A stretch of DNA of 64,000 nucleotides from CABQCM01 sp965145485 (lineage in GTDB: Bacteria; Bacillota; Clostridia; Oscillospirales; Acutalibacteraceae): NCBI GenBank assembly GCA_965145485.1, contig CBCTCU010000006.1, forward strand, positions 1 to 64,000, in the 5' to 3' direction. The notes under the pieces are model-generated. The model saw only the letters and a program-made list of their open reading frames with translations. It was not told the DNA's origin and searched no databases. Every line of letters starts with the position of its first letter. Position 1 is the stretch's first letter. The translations under genes and the position numbers were made by a program. Shown piece by piece: positions 7,188 to 14,996 of the stretch.

Positions 7188-8546
7188 ATGACATCATCCA
7201 GCTTTGTTACCAATCACGAAGGATTGCTCTTATATCAGGCGGTGCGGGAGTTGCCCATAGTCGATTATCACTGCCATCTGTCCCCTCAAGCCATCGCGGA
7301 GGATCGCGTCTTTGACAGCCTGGGGCAAATCTGGCTGGAAGCGGATCATTATAAATGGCGCCTGATGCGCTCATACGGCATTGACGAGCATTTTGTGGCC
7401 GGAACGGCCAGCTGGTATGAAAAGTTTTTGCGCTACGCTGAGGTCATCGAGCTGGCGGCCGGCAACCCATTGCAACACTGGACGGCGATGGAGCTTCAGC
7501 AGTTTTTTGGCATTGACCTTCCCCTTTCTCCCTCCACCGCGGATGAAATCTGGCAGGCGGCGAACGAGGTCATCGTCCGCGAGGGCCTCTCCCCCCGCAA
7601 GCTCATTGCCCGCTCCCGGGTCGAATACATCGCCACCACCGACGACGCGGCCGATTCTCTCGAGTATCACCGGCAGTTGCGCTCCGACGCCGACTGCCCG
7701 GCGGTGGTGGCCCCCTCCTTTCGTACCGATCGCGCCCTACTGCTCAACCGCCCGGATTATCGAGAGTATATTCAAAAGCTGTCGGCAGCCTGCGGCTATC
7801 CGATCCGCAGCCTGCCCGATTTGGAGCGGGCGCTGTGCGACCGCCTCGATTACTTTGTCGCTCAGGGCTGCAAAATGACCGACGTTGGCATCGAGTTCTT
7901 CCCCGACCGCATCGGGGACGCGGCGCAGGCCGGGCGGGCGCTGGCCGACGCATTGGACGGCAACGCGGTCGGCTGGCAGGATTACTCTGCCTTTTTGGGG
8001 TATATGTTCGTCTTTCTCGCCCATGCCTACCGTGAGCGCGGGCTGGTCATGCAGTGGCACCTCGGCGCCCGGCGCAATACGAACACCCGCCTGTACCGGC
8101 TGTGCGGCGCCGACGCGGGCGGCGACGGGATGGGGGATCCCATCTCGGGCGAGGGGCTGATCGCCCTGCTCGACGCCATCGACCAGAGCGGTGGGCTGCC
8201 GCAGACCATCCTGTACTCCTTAAACGGCCGCTTCAACACACAGCTGAGCGTCATCGCGGGCTGCTTTCCGCCCGTTCGATGCGGCCCCGCCTGGTGGTTC
8301 TGCGATCACAGGCGGGGCATTGAGGAGCAGATACGCACCATCGCCGAGCAGTCCCATCTCGGTTCCTTCCCCGGCATGCTCACCGACAGCCGCAGCTTTT
8401 TGTCCTATGCCCGGCACGACTACTTCCGGCGCATTTTATGCGATGTACTCGGAAGCTATGTCGAGGAGGAAGGGCTTCCCCGCAGTGCGGCCGAAACACT
8501 GGCCCGCCGCATCAGCTACGAAAACAGCAAAGCGATGGTGGGCTGA
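7188..8546 (+). CDS. uxaC: glucuronate isomerase
   Basis: The 452-residue product matches glucuronate/galacturonate isomerase, which converts D-glucuronate to D-fructuronate (or galacturonate to tagaturonate) in the cytoplasm. The amidohydrolase-like metal motif is seen as IVDYHCHLSP near residue 30, and family blocks include WLEADHYKWRLMRSYGIDE and MQWHLGARRNTNTRLY. Length is normal (about 460-470 in relatives). Two in-frame ATGs occur at 7182 and 7188; the second has the better spacing (8 bases) from GGAG. It is the first gene of an operon with uxuA and an SDR, giving the isomerase-reductase-dehydratase sequence of hexuronate breakdown. Confidence 0.95.
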   Translation: MTSSSFVTNHEGLLLYQAVRELPIVDYHCHLSPQAIAEDRVFDSLGQIWLEADHYKWRLMRSYGIDEHFVAGTASWYEKFLRYAEVIELAAGNPLQHWTAMELQQFFGIDLPLSPSTADEIWQAANEVIVREGLSPRKLIARSRVEYIATTDDAADSLEYHRQLRSDADCPAVVAPSFRTDRALLLNRPDYREYIQKLSAACGYPIRSLPDLERALCDRLDYFVAQGCKMTDVGIEFFPDRIGDAAQAGRALADALDGNAVGWQDYSAFLGYMFVFLAHAYRERGLVMQWHLGARRNTNTRLYRLCGADAGGDGMGDPISGEGLIALLDAIDQSGGLPQTILYSLNGRFNTQLSVIAGCFPPVRCGPAWWFCDHRRGIEEQIRTIAEQSHLGSFPGMLTDSRSFLSYARHDYFRRILCDVLGSYVEEEGLPRSAAETLARRISYENSKAMVG

Positions 8547-8569
8547 CCGGCGACGGCATCCGATCTCGC

Positions 8570-8651
8570 GGGGCAGCGCCATGGCGCTTGCCCCTCGCCT
8601 GCGCGGTGATAAACAATACGCTGGAAAGGATTGCCCCGCGGCGCGGGGCAA
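8570..8651 (+). repeat. two GC-rich hairpins between uxaC and uxuA
   Basis: GGGGCAGCGCC followed by GGCGCTTGCCCC (8570-8594) forms one hairpin with a single bulge, and TTGCCCCGC-GGC-GCGGGGCAA (8631-8651) forms a second with a 9-base perfect stem. The second touches the AAGGTG ribosome binding site of uxuA, so it could tune uxuA translation or protect the processed transcript. No T-run follows either, so they are not ordinary terminators. Confidence 0.6.
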
Positions 8652-8661
8652 GGTGACGCAG

Positions 8662-9705
8662 ATGAAAATGACCTTCCGATGGTACGGCCCGGCCGACCCG
8701 GTTACCCTCGATCAGATTCGCCAAATCCCGGCTATGACCGGCATTGTGTCGGCTGTCTACGATGTCCCCGCCGGGGAGGTCTGGCCGGTGGAAAGCATCG
8801 CTTCGCTCGTTCGTCAGGCTCACGAGAAGGGCCTTGCGTTCGAGGTGGTTGAAAGCGTGCCGGTACCGGAGGAGATCAAGCTGGGCGGCCCGGACGCCCC
8901 CCGCCTGATCGAAAATTATTGTGAAACCCTCCGCCGCCTGGGGCGGGCCGGCGTGCGGTGCGTCTGCTACAACTTCATGCCGGTCTTCGACTGGCTTCGC
9001 AGCGAGCTGCGCCGCCCGCAGCCGGATGGGGCCTATGCGCTGGCCTATGACGAACAGACCGTGCTGGGGATGAATCCGCTGCACAGCGAGCTTTCCCTGC
9101 CCGGCTGGGATGAAAGCTATACCCGGGGCTCCCTGAGGGCCCTGCTTGCCCGCTATGAGGCGATGGATGACAAACAGCTCTTCCACAACCTGACTGCCTT
9201 TTTGGAGGCGGTGGTGCCGGTAGCCGAGAGGGTTGGCATCCGCATGGCCATCCACCCCGACGACCCCCCCTGGGGCATTTTCGGGCTGCCCCGCATTGTC
9301 ACCAACGAGGAGGCCCTGTTGGCCATCGTGAAGATTGTAGACAGCCCGGCCAACGGGGTGACCTTTTGCACCGGCTCGCTGGGCGCGGACCCGGCCAACG
9401 ATCTGCCGGCCATGATCCGGCGGCTGGAGGGGCGCATCCCCTTTGCCCATCTGCGCAACATCCGGCGCACCGGGCATCGCCGCTTTGAGGAAACGGGGCA
9501 CCCCACCGCCTGCGGCTCGCTCGATATGCTGGCGATCGTCCGCGCGCTGGTGGATAGTGGATTCGACGGCTACGTCCGCCCCGATCACGGGCGCATGATA
9601 TGGAACGAGGAAGGGCGCCCGGGTTACGGCCTGTACGACCGTGCGCTGGGCGCGGCCTATCTGACCGGACTGTTTGAAGCAGTGGAAAGGGGACGAATCG
9701 AATGA
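8662..9705 (+). CDS. uxuA: mannonate dehydratase
   Basis: The 347-residue protein matches UxuA, which dehydrates D-mannonate to 2-keto-3-deoxygluconate using Mn2+/Fe2+ in a xylose-isomerase-like TIM barrel. Recognisable parts are MTFRWYGPADPVTLDQIRQI at the start, GVRCVCYNFMPVFDWLR, RMAIHPDDPPWGIFGLPRI, VTFCTGSLG and GYVRPDHGRMIW, which carry the metal-binding His/Asp residues. The ATG at 8662 fits the family N-terminus and the AAGGTG site; a longer frame from 8320 overlaps uxaC and is not credible. Its stop overlaps the start of the SDR gene by 4 bases (ATGA), so the two are translationally coupled. Confidence 0.95.
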   Translation: MKMTFRWYGPADPVTLDQIRQIPAMTGIVSAVYDVPAGEVWPVESIASLVRQAHEKGLAFEVVESVPVPEEIKLGGPDAPRLIENYCETLRRLGRAGVRCVCYNFMPVFDWLRSELRRPQPDGAYALAYDEQTVLGMNPLHSELSLPGWDESYTRGSLRALLARYEAMDDKQLFHNLTAFLEAVVPVAERVGIRMAIHPDDPPWGIFGLPRIVTNEEALLAIVKIVDSPANGVTFCTGSLGADPANDLPAMIRRLEGRIPFAHLRNIRRTGHRRFEETGHPTACGSLDMLAIVRALVDSGFDGYVRPDHGRMIWNEEGRPGYGLYDRALGAAYLTGLFEAVERGRIE

Positions 9706-10526
9706 AACCAGTGGTGGTCATCACCGGCGCGGGCGGGGTTCTTTGCTCCACCTTTGCCAGAGCCATGGCGGCGGAGGGATACCCTTGCGCGCTGGTGGAC
9801 AAAAACGGCCCCGCCGCAAGCGAGGTTGCACGTGAAATTACCGGCGCGGGCGGGCGGGCCATAGCCTGTGAGGCGGATGTGCTCGACCGCGCCAGCCTGC
9901 TCGAGGCGCACGAGCGCATCCGTGGGGAGCTGGGCCCGTGCGGCATTCTCATCAACGGCGCCGGCGGAAACAGCCCGCGCTGCACGACCGCGCACGAGGT
10001 CTTTGAGCCGGGCGACGAGGAGCGCGACGACATTGCGACCTTTTTTAACCTGGATCGGGACGGCTTCGACTTTGTCTTTGGGCTCAACTGCATGGGCACG
10101 CTACTGCCCACCCAGATTTTTACAAGGGATATGCTGGGCCGGGAAGGATGCTGTGTGGTAAACATCTCCTCCATGAACGCATTTCGCCCGCTGACCAAAA
10201 TACCGGCCTACAGCGCGGCGAAAGCGGCGGTGTCCAATTTCACCCAGTGGCTTGCGGTCCATTTTGCCCCGCAGGGTATCCGCGTCAACGCCATGGCGCC
10301 TGGCTTTTTTGTGACCCACCAAAACAGGGATTTGCTGTTTGACCATGAGGGGAACCCCACTCCCCGCACCGAAAAAATTCTTCGAGCGACCCCTATGGGC
10401 CGCTTTGGCAAGCCGGAGGAGCTGTGCGGCACCCTCCTGTGGCTGACCGATCCCAATTTGTCCGGATTTGTCACCGGCATCGTCGTCCCGATCGACGGGG
10501 GATTCTCGGCTTATAGCGGCGTATAA
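9702..10526 (+). CDS. SDR family oxidoreductase, probable D-mannonate oxidoreductase
   Basis: This 274-residue short-chain dehydrogenase has the Rossmann motif VVITGAGGVLCSTFARAMA, the NAG-type segment INGAGGN, the catalytic Ser/Tyr/Lys set in ISSMNAF and YSAAKAAV, and the C-terminal PIDGGFSAYSGV. SDR proteins of this type replace the long-chain UxuB in many Firmicutes and reduce D-fructuronate to D-mannonate with NAD(P)H. Position directly after uxuA with an ATGA overlap supports this over a generic SDR role. 2-Keto-3-deoxygluconate kinase and aldolase genes are not in the window, so the rest of the pathway must lie elsewhere. Confidence 0.87.
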   Translation: MKPVVVITGAGGVLCSTFARAMAAEGYPCALVDKNGPAASEVAREITGAGGRAIACEADVLDRASLLEAHERIRGELGPCGILINGAGGNSPRCTTAHEVFEPGDEERDDIATFFNLDRDGFDFVFGLNCMGTLLPTQIFTRDMLGREGCCVVNISSMNAFRPLTKIPAYSAAKAAVSNFTQWLAVHFAPQGIRVNAMAPGFFVTHQNRDLLFDHEGNPTPRTEKILRATPMGRFGKPEELCGTLLWLTDPNLSGFVTGIVVPIDGGFSAYSGV

Positions 10527-10749
10527 TGCGGCTAACCCCTCGCCGCACCCGCTTTGAGTAAAAGGCCAGCGCAGAAATGGAAAGACGGCGCTGCGGCGGC
10601 AGAGAGGCAAGCCTTTGGGTCCGGCGCTCCATTCTCACGGATGGCCCTGCGCCGCACGGCCCACGGGCTAATCCTTGTCATATCGCCCCTTCCCGCTTGG
10701 CTGCATACAAGATGGCCCTTGCCATCCTACATGGAACGGAGGAGACAAG

Positions 10750-11589
10750 ATGGATTCGCTTTCCCTTTGCGCCTTTGCCGACGAGGCGGGCGCGAGCCTT
10801 TCGGAGCAGATCGACGCGCTGCACGCCAATCGAATCCCCATGATCGAAATTCGCGGCGTAGACGGCCGCAACATCACCGATTTCAGCCTGGTTGAAGCCA
10901 GACGGCTTGCCCGCCGGCTGAAGGACGAGGACATTCGGGTATGGTCCATCGGATCGCCCTGCGGAAAGATTGGTATCCGAGACCCCTTCCCCCCTCATCT
11001 GGATCTGTTTCGTCATACCCTCGAGCTGGCCGATATTCTCGGCGCCCGCTGCGTGCGGCTGTTCAGCTTTTACTTAAACGGACTGCCACACGACGCCTGC
11101 CGCGACGAGGTGTTGGATCGCCTTTCCCGTATGGTGCAGGCCGCATGTGGCAGCAAGGCGCTCCTGTGCCACGAAAACGAAAAGGGCATCTATGGGGATA
11201 CGGCCGCGCGGTGCGAGGATATCCACCGCGCCCTCCCCTCTCTGAGGGCGGTGTTTGACCCCGCCAATTTTTTGCAGTGCGGGCAGAATACGCTGGAGGC
11301 GTTCGACCGGTTATCCCCCCATATCGCCTATTTCCATGTCAAGGACTGCGCGGCCAACGGCACGATTGTCCCTGCCGGGCAGGGCGTCGGGCGCCTTGCC
11401 GAGCTTTTGCGCAAGTTTCGCGCCCAGGGCGGCCGGGTGATCACCCTGGAGCCCCATCTGGCGGTCTTCGCGGGGCTGGAGCGGCTCGAGCAGGGTGCGG
11501 AAAGCGAAATTGAGGGCCGCTATCCGACCCAGCGCGCCGCTTTCGACGCGGCCGCAATGGCTATGCGGCGCTGCCTGCCGCTCGACTAG
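10750..11589 (+). CDS. sugar phosphate isomerase/epimerase-like TIM barrel protein (copy 1)
   Basis: The 279-residue protein belongs to the xylose isomerase-like TIM barrel family (AP endonuclease 2 fold). Putative metal ligands are in LCHENEKGIYG, FDPANFLQCG, AYFHVKDC and TLEPHL. The ATG at 10750 follows GGAGGAGACAAG. Proteins of this fold beside Gfo/Idh/MocA oxidoreductases act as inositol dehydratases or isomerases, 3-keto-sugar epimerases, or as the eliminating subunit of 3-keto-glycoside cleavage systems. The 223 bases before it show no gene, only GC-rich sequence, so it may have a separate transcript start, although it is collinear with uxaC-uxuA. Substrate unknown. Confidence 0.8.
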   Translation: MDSLSLCAFADEAGASLSEQIDALHANRIPMIEIRGVDGRNITDFSLVEARRLARRLKDEDIRVWSIGSPCGKIGIRDPFPPHLDLFRHTLELADILGARCVRLFSFYLNGLPHDACRDEVLDRLSRMVQAACGSKALLCHENEKGIYGDTAARCEDIHRALPSLRAVFDPANFLQCGQNTLEAFDRLSPHIAYFHVKDCAANGTIVPAGQGVGRLAELLRKFRAQGGRVITLEPHLAVFAGLERLEQGAESEIEGRYPTQRAAFDAAAMAMRRCLPLD

Positions 11590-11633
11590 CAGCTTCCACG
11601 ACCTGCCGTATGGCAGTGAAAAAGGAGAACGCC

Positions 11634-12794
11634 ATGGACACCATTCGAATGGGAATCATCGGAATCGGCAACATGGGCAGCGCCCACGCGGCCAGCATCC
11701 ATGAGAAAAAAATCCCCGGCATGACGTTGACCGCCGTCTGCGACATTGCGGCAAGCCGCATCGCCTGGGCGAAGGAGCGTCTGGACGGCGTCGCCCTGTT
11801 TGAGGACGCGTCGGCCCTGATCCACAGCGGGCAATGCGATGCCGTGCTCGTCGCCACCCCGCACTACGGCCATCCCCCGTTGGCAATCGAAGCGCTGGAA
11901 GCGGGGCTGCATGTTCTCATTGAAAAGCCGGCCGGGGTATCGGTCACGCAGGTAAAGCGCATGAACCAGGCGGCCGAAGAGAGCCAAAGGGTCTTTGGCA
12001 TTATGTTCAATCAGCGGACCCATCCCCTCTTTCAGACGGCGCGCCGGCTGGTGCGCTCGGGCTCACTGGGAGCGCCCAAGCGGCTGCAATGGACGGTTAC
12101 CAACTGGTATCGCACCCAGGCTTACTATGATTCCGGTGGCTGGCGGGCGACCTGGGCCGGCGAGGGCGGCGGCGTGCTGCTCAACCAGGCCCCCCACAAC
12201 CTCGACTTATGGCAATGGATTTTCGGCATGCCCAAGCGGCTGCGGGCCCAGTGCTCCGTCGCCAAATACCACCGCATCGAGGTCGAGGACGAGGCCGCCA
12301 TTTACGCGGAATATGAGAATGGGGCCACGGCGGTTTTCCTTACCAGCACGGGAGAATACCCCGGCACCAACCGGCTGGAAATCGCCGGCGACCGCGGCAA
12401 GCTGGTGCTGGAGGATGGGAAACTCCGTCTGTGGGAGCTGCCGGTATCCGAGCGCGAATTGTGTTTTTCCGCCGCCGAGCTCCCCGAGGCGCACTACCGC
12501 GAGATCCTGCCCGATTATCCCGAGCCGGCCCATCGCGGGATTTTAAAAAACTTTGCCGACGCGGTGCTTACCGGGGCCGAGCTGCTCGCGCCCGGCGCGG
12601 AGGGAATCCGGGAGCTTGAGCTGTCCAACGCGGCCTACCTCTCCTCCTGGACGGGCGAATGGATTGATCTCCCCCTGGATGGAAGTCGTTTTGACGCGCT
12701 GCTGGCCGAGCGAATCCAGAACTCGGCATGCAAGAGTTCCCCCGTCAACCATACCGGCGGGCAATACCAGCCCCGATGGAATATCCATTGGTAA
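11634..12794 (+). CDS. Gfo/Idh/MocA family oxidoreductase (copy 1)
   Basis: This 386-residue NAD(P)-dependent sugar oxidoreductase has the Rossmann motif GIIGIGNMGSAH, the catalytic-lysine motif EKPAG (K98) and the C-terminal active-site segment NQAPHNLDLWQWIFG. The family oxidises or reduces a hydroxyl of sugars, inositols or glycosides. The ATG at 11634 is preceded by AAGGAG at a good distance. It closely resembles the protein encoded at 13599-14771 (by eye well over half the residues agree across WYRTQAYYDSGGWRATW and neighbouring blocks), and each is paired with a TIM-barrel gene, so the epimerase-oxidoreductase unit seems to be repeated. The substrate cannot be read from the sequence; a uronide or glucoside is plausible. 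Confidence 0.88.
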   Translation: MDTIRMGIIGIGNMGSAHAASIHEKKIPGMTLTAVCDIAASRIAWAKERLDGVALFEDASALIHSGQCDAVLVATPHYGHPPLAIEALEAGLHVLIEKPAGVSVTQVKRMNQAAEESQRVFGIMFNQRTHPLFQTARRLVRSGSLGAPKRLQWTVTNWYRTQAYYDSGGWRATWAGEGGGVLLNQAPHNLDLWQWIFGMPKRLRAQCSVAKYHRIEVEDEAAIYAEYENGATAVFLTSTGEYPGTNRLEIAGDRGKLVLEDGKLRLWELPVSERELCFSAAELPEAHYREILPDYPEPAHRGILKNFADAVLTGAELLAPGAEGIRELELSNAAYLSSWTGEWIDLPLDGSRFDALLAERIQNSACKSSPVNHTGGQYQPRWNIHW

Positions 12795-12812
12795 ACAGAA
12801 AGGATGATTCAC

Positions 12813-13574
12813 ATGCAATTGGGCGCGCAACTGTACACCCTGCGCGATTACGCCAAGGATTTAAACGGCCTGTCGGAGTGCCTCAAGCGGGTGGCCGGCA
12901 TCGGCTACCGGACCGTGCAGGTATCCGGCACCTGCGCATACGAGCCGCTCTGGCTCAAACAGCAGCTGGAGTCCAACGGATTGCGCTGTGTTCTCACCCA
13001 CGTGCCGCTGAGCCGTATCACCGACGCCACCGAGCAAACGGTCGCCGATCACGGCGTCTTTGATTGCCGGTATATCGGGATTGGCAGCGGCCCCAACGGC
13101 CTGGCCGGCGAGGACGACCTGAAGGCCATGATTGCCATTGCCCGCACTGCCGGCCGGCGCATGAGGGAGCTCGGCTGTCTGCTGATGTACCATAATCATC
13201 ACATGGAGTTTTGCCATGGCGCAGACGGGGCCACCCGCCTTCAGGCGCTGGCCGACGCGACGACGGCAGACGAGCTCGGCTTTACGCTGGACACCTATTG
13301 GGTGCAATACGGCGGCGGGGACCCGGCCGAATGGGCCGGCCGGCTGAGCGGCCGTATCCCCTGCGTGCATTTTAAGGATATGACGGTAGTGGGGAGCGAA
13401 AACCGCATGGCTGCGGTCGGCGCGGGCAACCTCAATTTTGACCGCATTCTCTCGGCCTGCGAGAGCGGCGGCACACAGTATATCTTAATCGAGCAGGACA
13501 ACTGCTACGGCGAGGACCCCTTTGACTGCCTGCGGCAAAGCTATGACTATTTAAAATCGATGGGGCTGGAATGA
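12813..13574 (+). CDS. sugar phosphate isomerase/epimerase-like TIM barrel protein (copy 2)
   Basis: The 253-residue protein is a second xylose isomerase-like TIM barrel: LGAQLYTLRDYAKDLNGLSE at the start is typical of the IolE/YcjR-like branch, with likely metal ligands in LMYHNHHMEF, FTLDTYWVQYGG, CVHFKDM and LIEQDNCYGEDPF. The ATG at 12813 has AAAGGAT at proper spacing, whereas the ATG at 12804 is inside that site. It is only distantly related to copy 1, so the two epimerase genes probably have different tasks. It sits 18 bases after one oxidoreductase gene and 24 before the other, and is co-transcribed with both. Confidence 0.85.
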   Translation: MQLGAQLYTLRDYAKDLNGLSECLKRVAGIGYRTVQVSGTCAYEPLWLKQQLESNGLRCVLTHVPLSRITDATEQTVADHGVFDCRYIGIGSGPNGLAGEDDLKAMIAIARTAGRRMRELGCLLMYHNHHMEFCHGADGATRLQALADATTADELGFTLDTYWVQYGGGDPAEWAGRLSGRIPCVHFKDMTVVGSENRMAAVGAGNLNFDRILSACESGGTQYILIEQDNCYGEDPFDCLRQSYDYLKSMGLE

Positions 13575-13598
13575 CCCCGCGCGAAAGGATGAGAAGCA

Positions 13599-14771
13599 TT
13601 GGATCGAGTCAAAATCGGCATTATCGGCATTGGCAACATGGGCACCGCCCACGCAAACAACATCACGGCCGGCCGCTGCCCTGAGCTGGAGCTGGCCGCC
13701 GTAGCGGACATCAACCCTGCCCGCCTGCACTGGGCGCAAGAGCATTTGCCGGCGACGGTCGCGCGGTTTGACGATGCGGCCAAAATGCTGGACAGCGGGC
13801 TTTGCGACGCCGTCATCGTGTCGGTGCCTCACTACGACCATCCCCGCTATGCCATCGAGGCCTTCCATCGCGGAATCCACGTCATGTGCGAAAAGCCGGC
13901 CGGCGTCTACACCAAGCAGGTCCGGCAAATGAACCAAGAAGCGGCGAAAAGCGGTGTGGTCTTTGGCATGATGTTCAACCAGCGCACCGACCATGTTTAC
14001 CGCAAGATGAAGGAGATTGTCGCGGGCGGCAGCCTGGGGGCGATCCGCCGTACCAGTTGGATCGTCACCGACTGGTATCGTTCGCAGGCGTATTATGATT
14101 CGGGCGCCTGGAGGGCCACCTGGTCGGGCGAAGGCGGCGGCGTGCTGCTCAACCAGTGCCCCCACAATCTCGACCTGTGGCAATGGATCTGCGGCATGCC
14201 GGTGAAGGTAGACGCCCATCTCCACTACGGAAAATGGCACGATATTGAGGTGGAGGACGATGTCACCGCCTATGTGGAATATGAAAACGGCGCGACCGGA
14301 ACCTTCATCACCACCACGGGCGACACGCCCGGAACCAACCGGTTTGAGATCACGTTGGACAAGGGTAAGCTGATTGCCGAAGGCGGAAAGCTTTCCCTGT
14401 GGGAAAACACCGTGAGCGAGCCCGAGTTCTCCCGTACCAATACCGTTCCCTTTGCGCGCCCCGACTGCGCCTTGAGCCAGGTGGAGACCGACGGAAAATC
14501 CGAGCAGCACATTGGGGTTCTCAATGCATTCGCCGGGGCGATTTTGCACCATACTCCCCTGGTTGCGGATGGCCGGGAGGGAATTTATGGGCTGACCTTA
14601 TCCAATGCGATGCATTTGTCGTCCTGGCTCGGCCGGGAGGTCACCCTGCCGCTGGACGAAGAACGGTTTGTGCATGAATTACAGCAGCGCATTGCGACAT
14701 CCCGCCGCAAGCCGGACGTTTCATCCGCCGGCGTAGCCGACCTCGACGGAACCTACGGCGTATCAAAGTAA
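13599..14771 (+). CDS. Gfo/Idh/MocA family oxidoreductase (copy 2)
   Basis: The 390-residue protein is a paralogue of the 11634-12794 product, with GIIGIGNMGTAHANN for NAD(P) binding, EKPAG (K99), and NQCPHNLDLWQWICG in the active site. It begins with TTG at 13599, supported by AAAGGATG ten bases upstream and by the aligned start of the paralogue. Both copies share WYRSQAYYDSGAWRATW-type sequence, so they arose by duplication and may oxidise related substrates, or one may oxidise while the other reduces. It is the last gene before the 14865-14895 terminator. Exact substrate unknown. Confidence 0.88.
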   Translation: MDRVKIGIIGIGNMGTAHANNITAGRCPELELAAVADINPARLHWAQEHLPATVARFDDAAKMLDSGLCDAVIVSVPHYDHPRYAIEAFHRGIHVMCEKPAGVYTKQVRQMNQEAAKSGVVFGMMFNQRTDHVYRKMKEIVAGGSLGAIRRTSWIVTDWYRSQAYYDSGAWRATWSGEGGGVLLNQCPHNLDLWQWICGMPVKVDAHLHYGKWHDIEVEDDVTAYVEYENGATGTFITTTGDTPGTNRFEITLDKGKLIAEGGKLSLWENTVSEPEFSRTNTVPFARPDCALSQVETDGKSEQHIGVLNAFAGAILHHTPLVADGREGIYGLTLSNAMHLSSWLGREVTLPLDEERFVHELQQRIATSRRKPDVSSAGVADLDGTYGVSK

Positions 14772-14864
14772 AGCGCTGCCCTGGCGAATGAATCTCAAGA
14801 CAGCCCGATTGAATGCACTGCCTTCGTACGTCTTGATCGAGCCGGGCTGCGTTACATCATGAAC

Positions 14865-14895
14865 AAAACCGCCGGATCCAAAATCCGGCGGTTTT
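14865..14895. terminator. bidirectional terminator ending the uronate operon
   Basis: AAAACCGCCGGAT and ATCCGGCGGTTTT form a perfect 13-base stem with a 5-base loop, with A- and T-runs on both sides, so it can end the uxaC operon on the plus strand and the sigma factor gene on the minus strand. Confidence 0.85.
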
Positions 14896-14996
14896 CCTCT
14901 TCTTTCTTCCGCGTAACGCTCCCGGCCATGCCGTGGAGCATAAACAGCTTATGCCACAAACTCCGAGCGAAACGAGCGACGTGCGGGAAAACCGCA

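Noticed and set aside
14795..14849. Possible pseudoknot after the last uronate operon gene (TCAAGAC/GTCTTGA crossed with CAGCCCG/CGGGCTG)
   Set aside because: Short crossing repeats just before a clear terminator; they could be chance and no RNA family fits.
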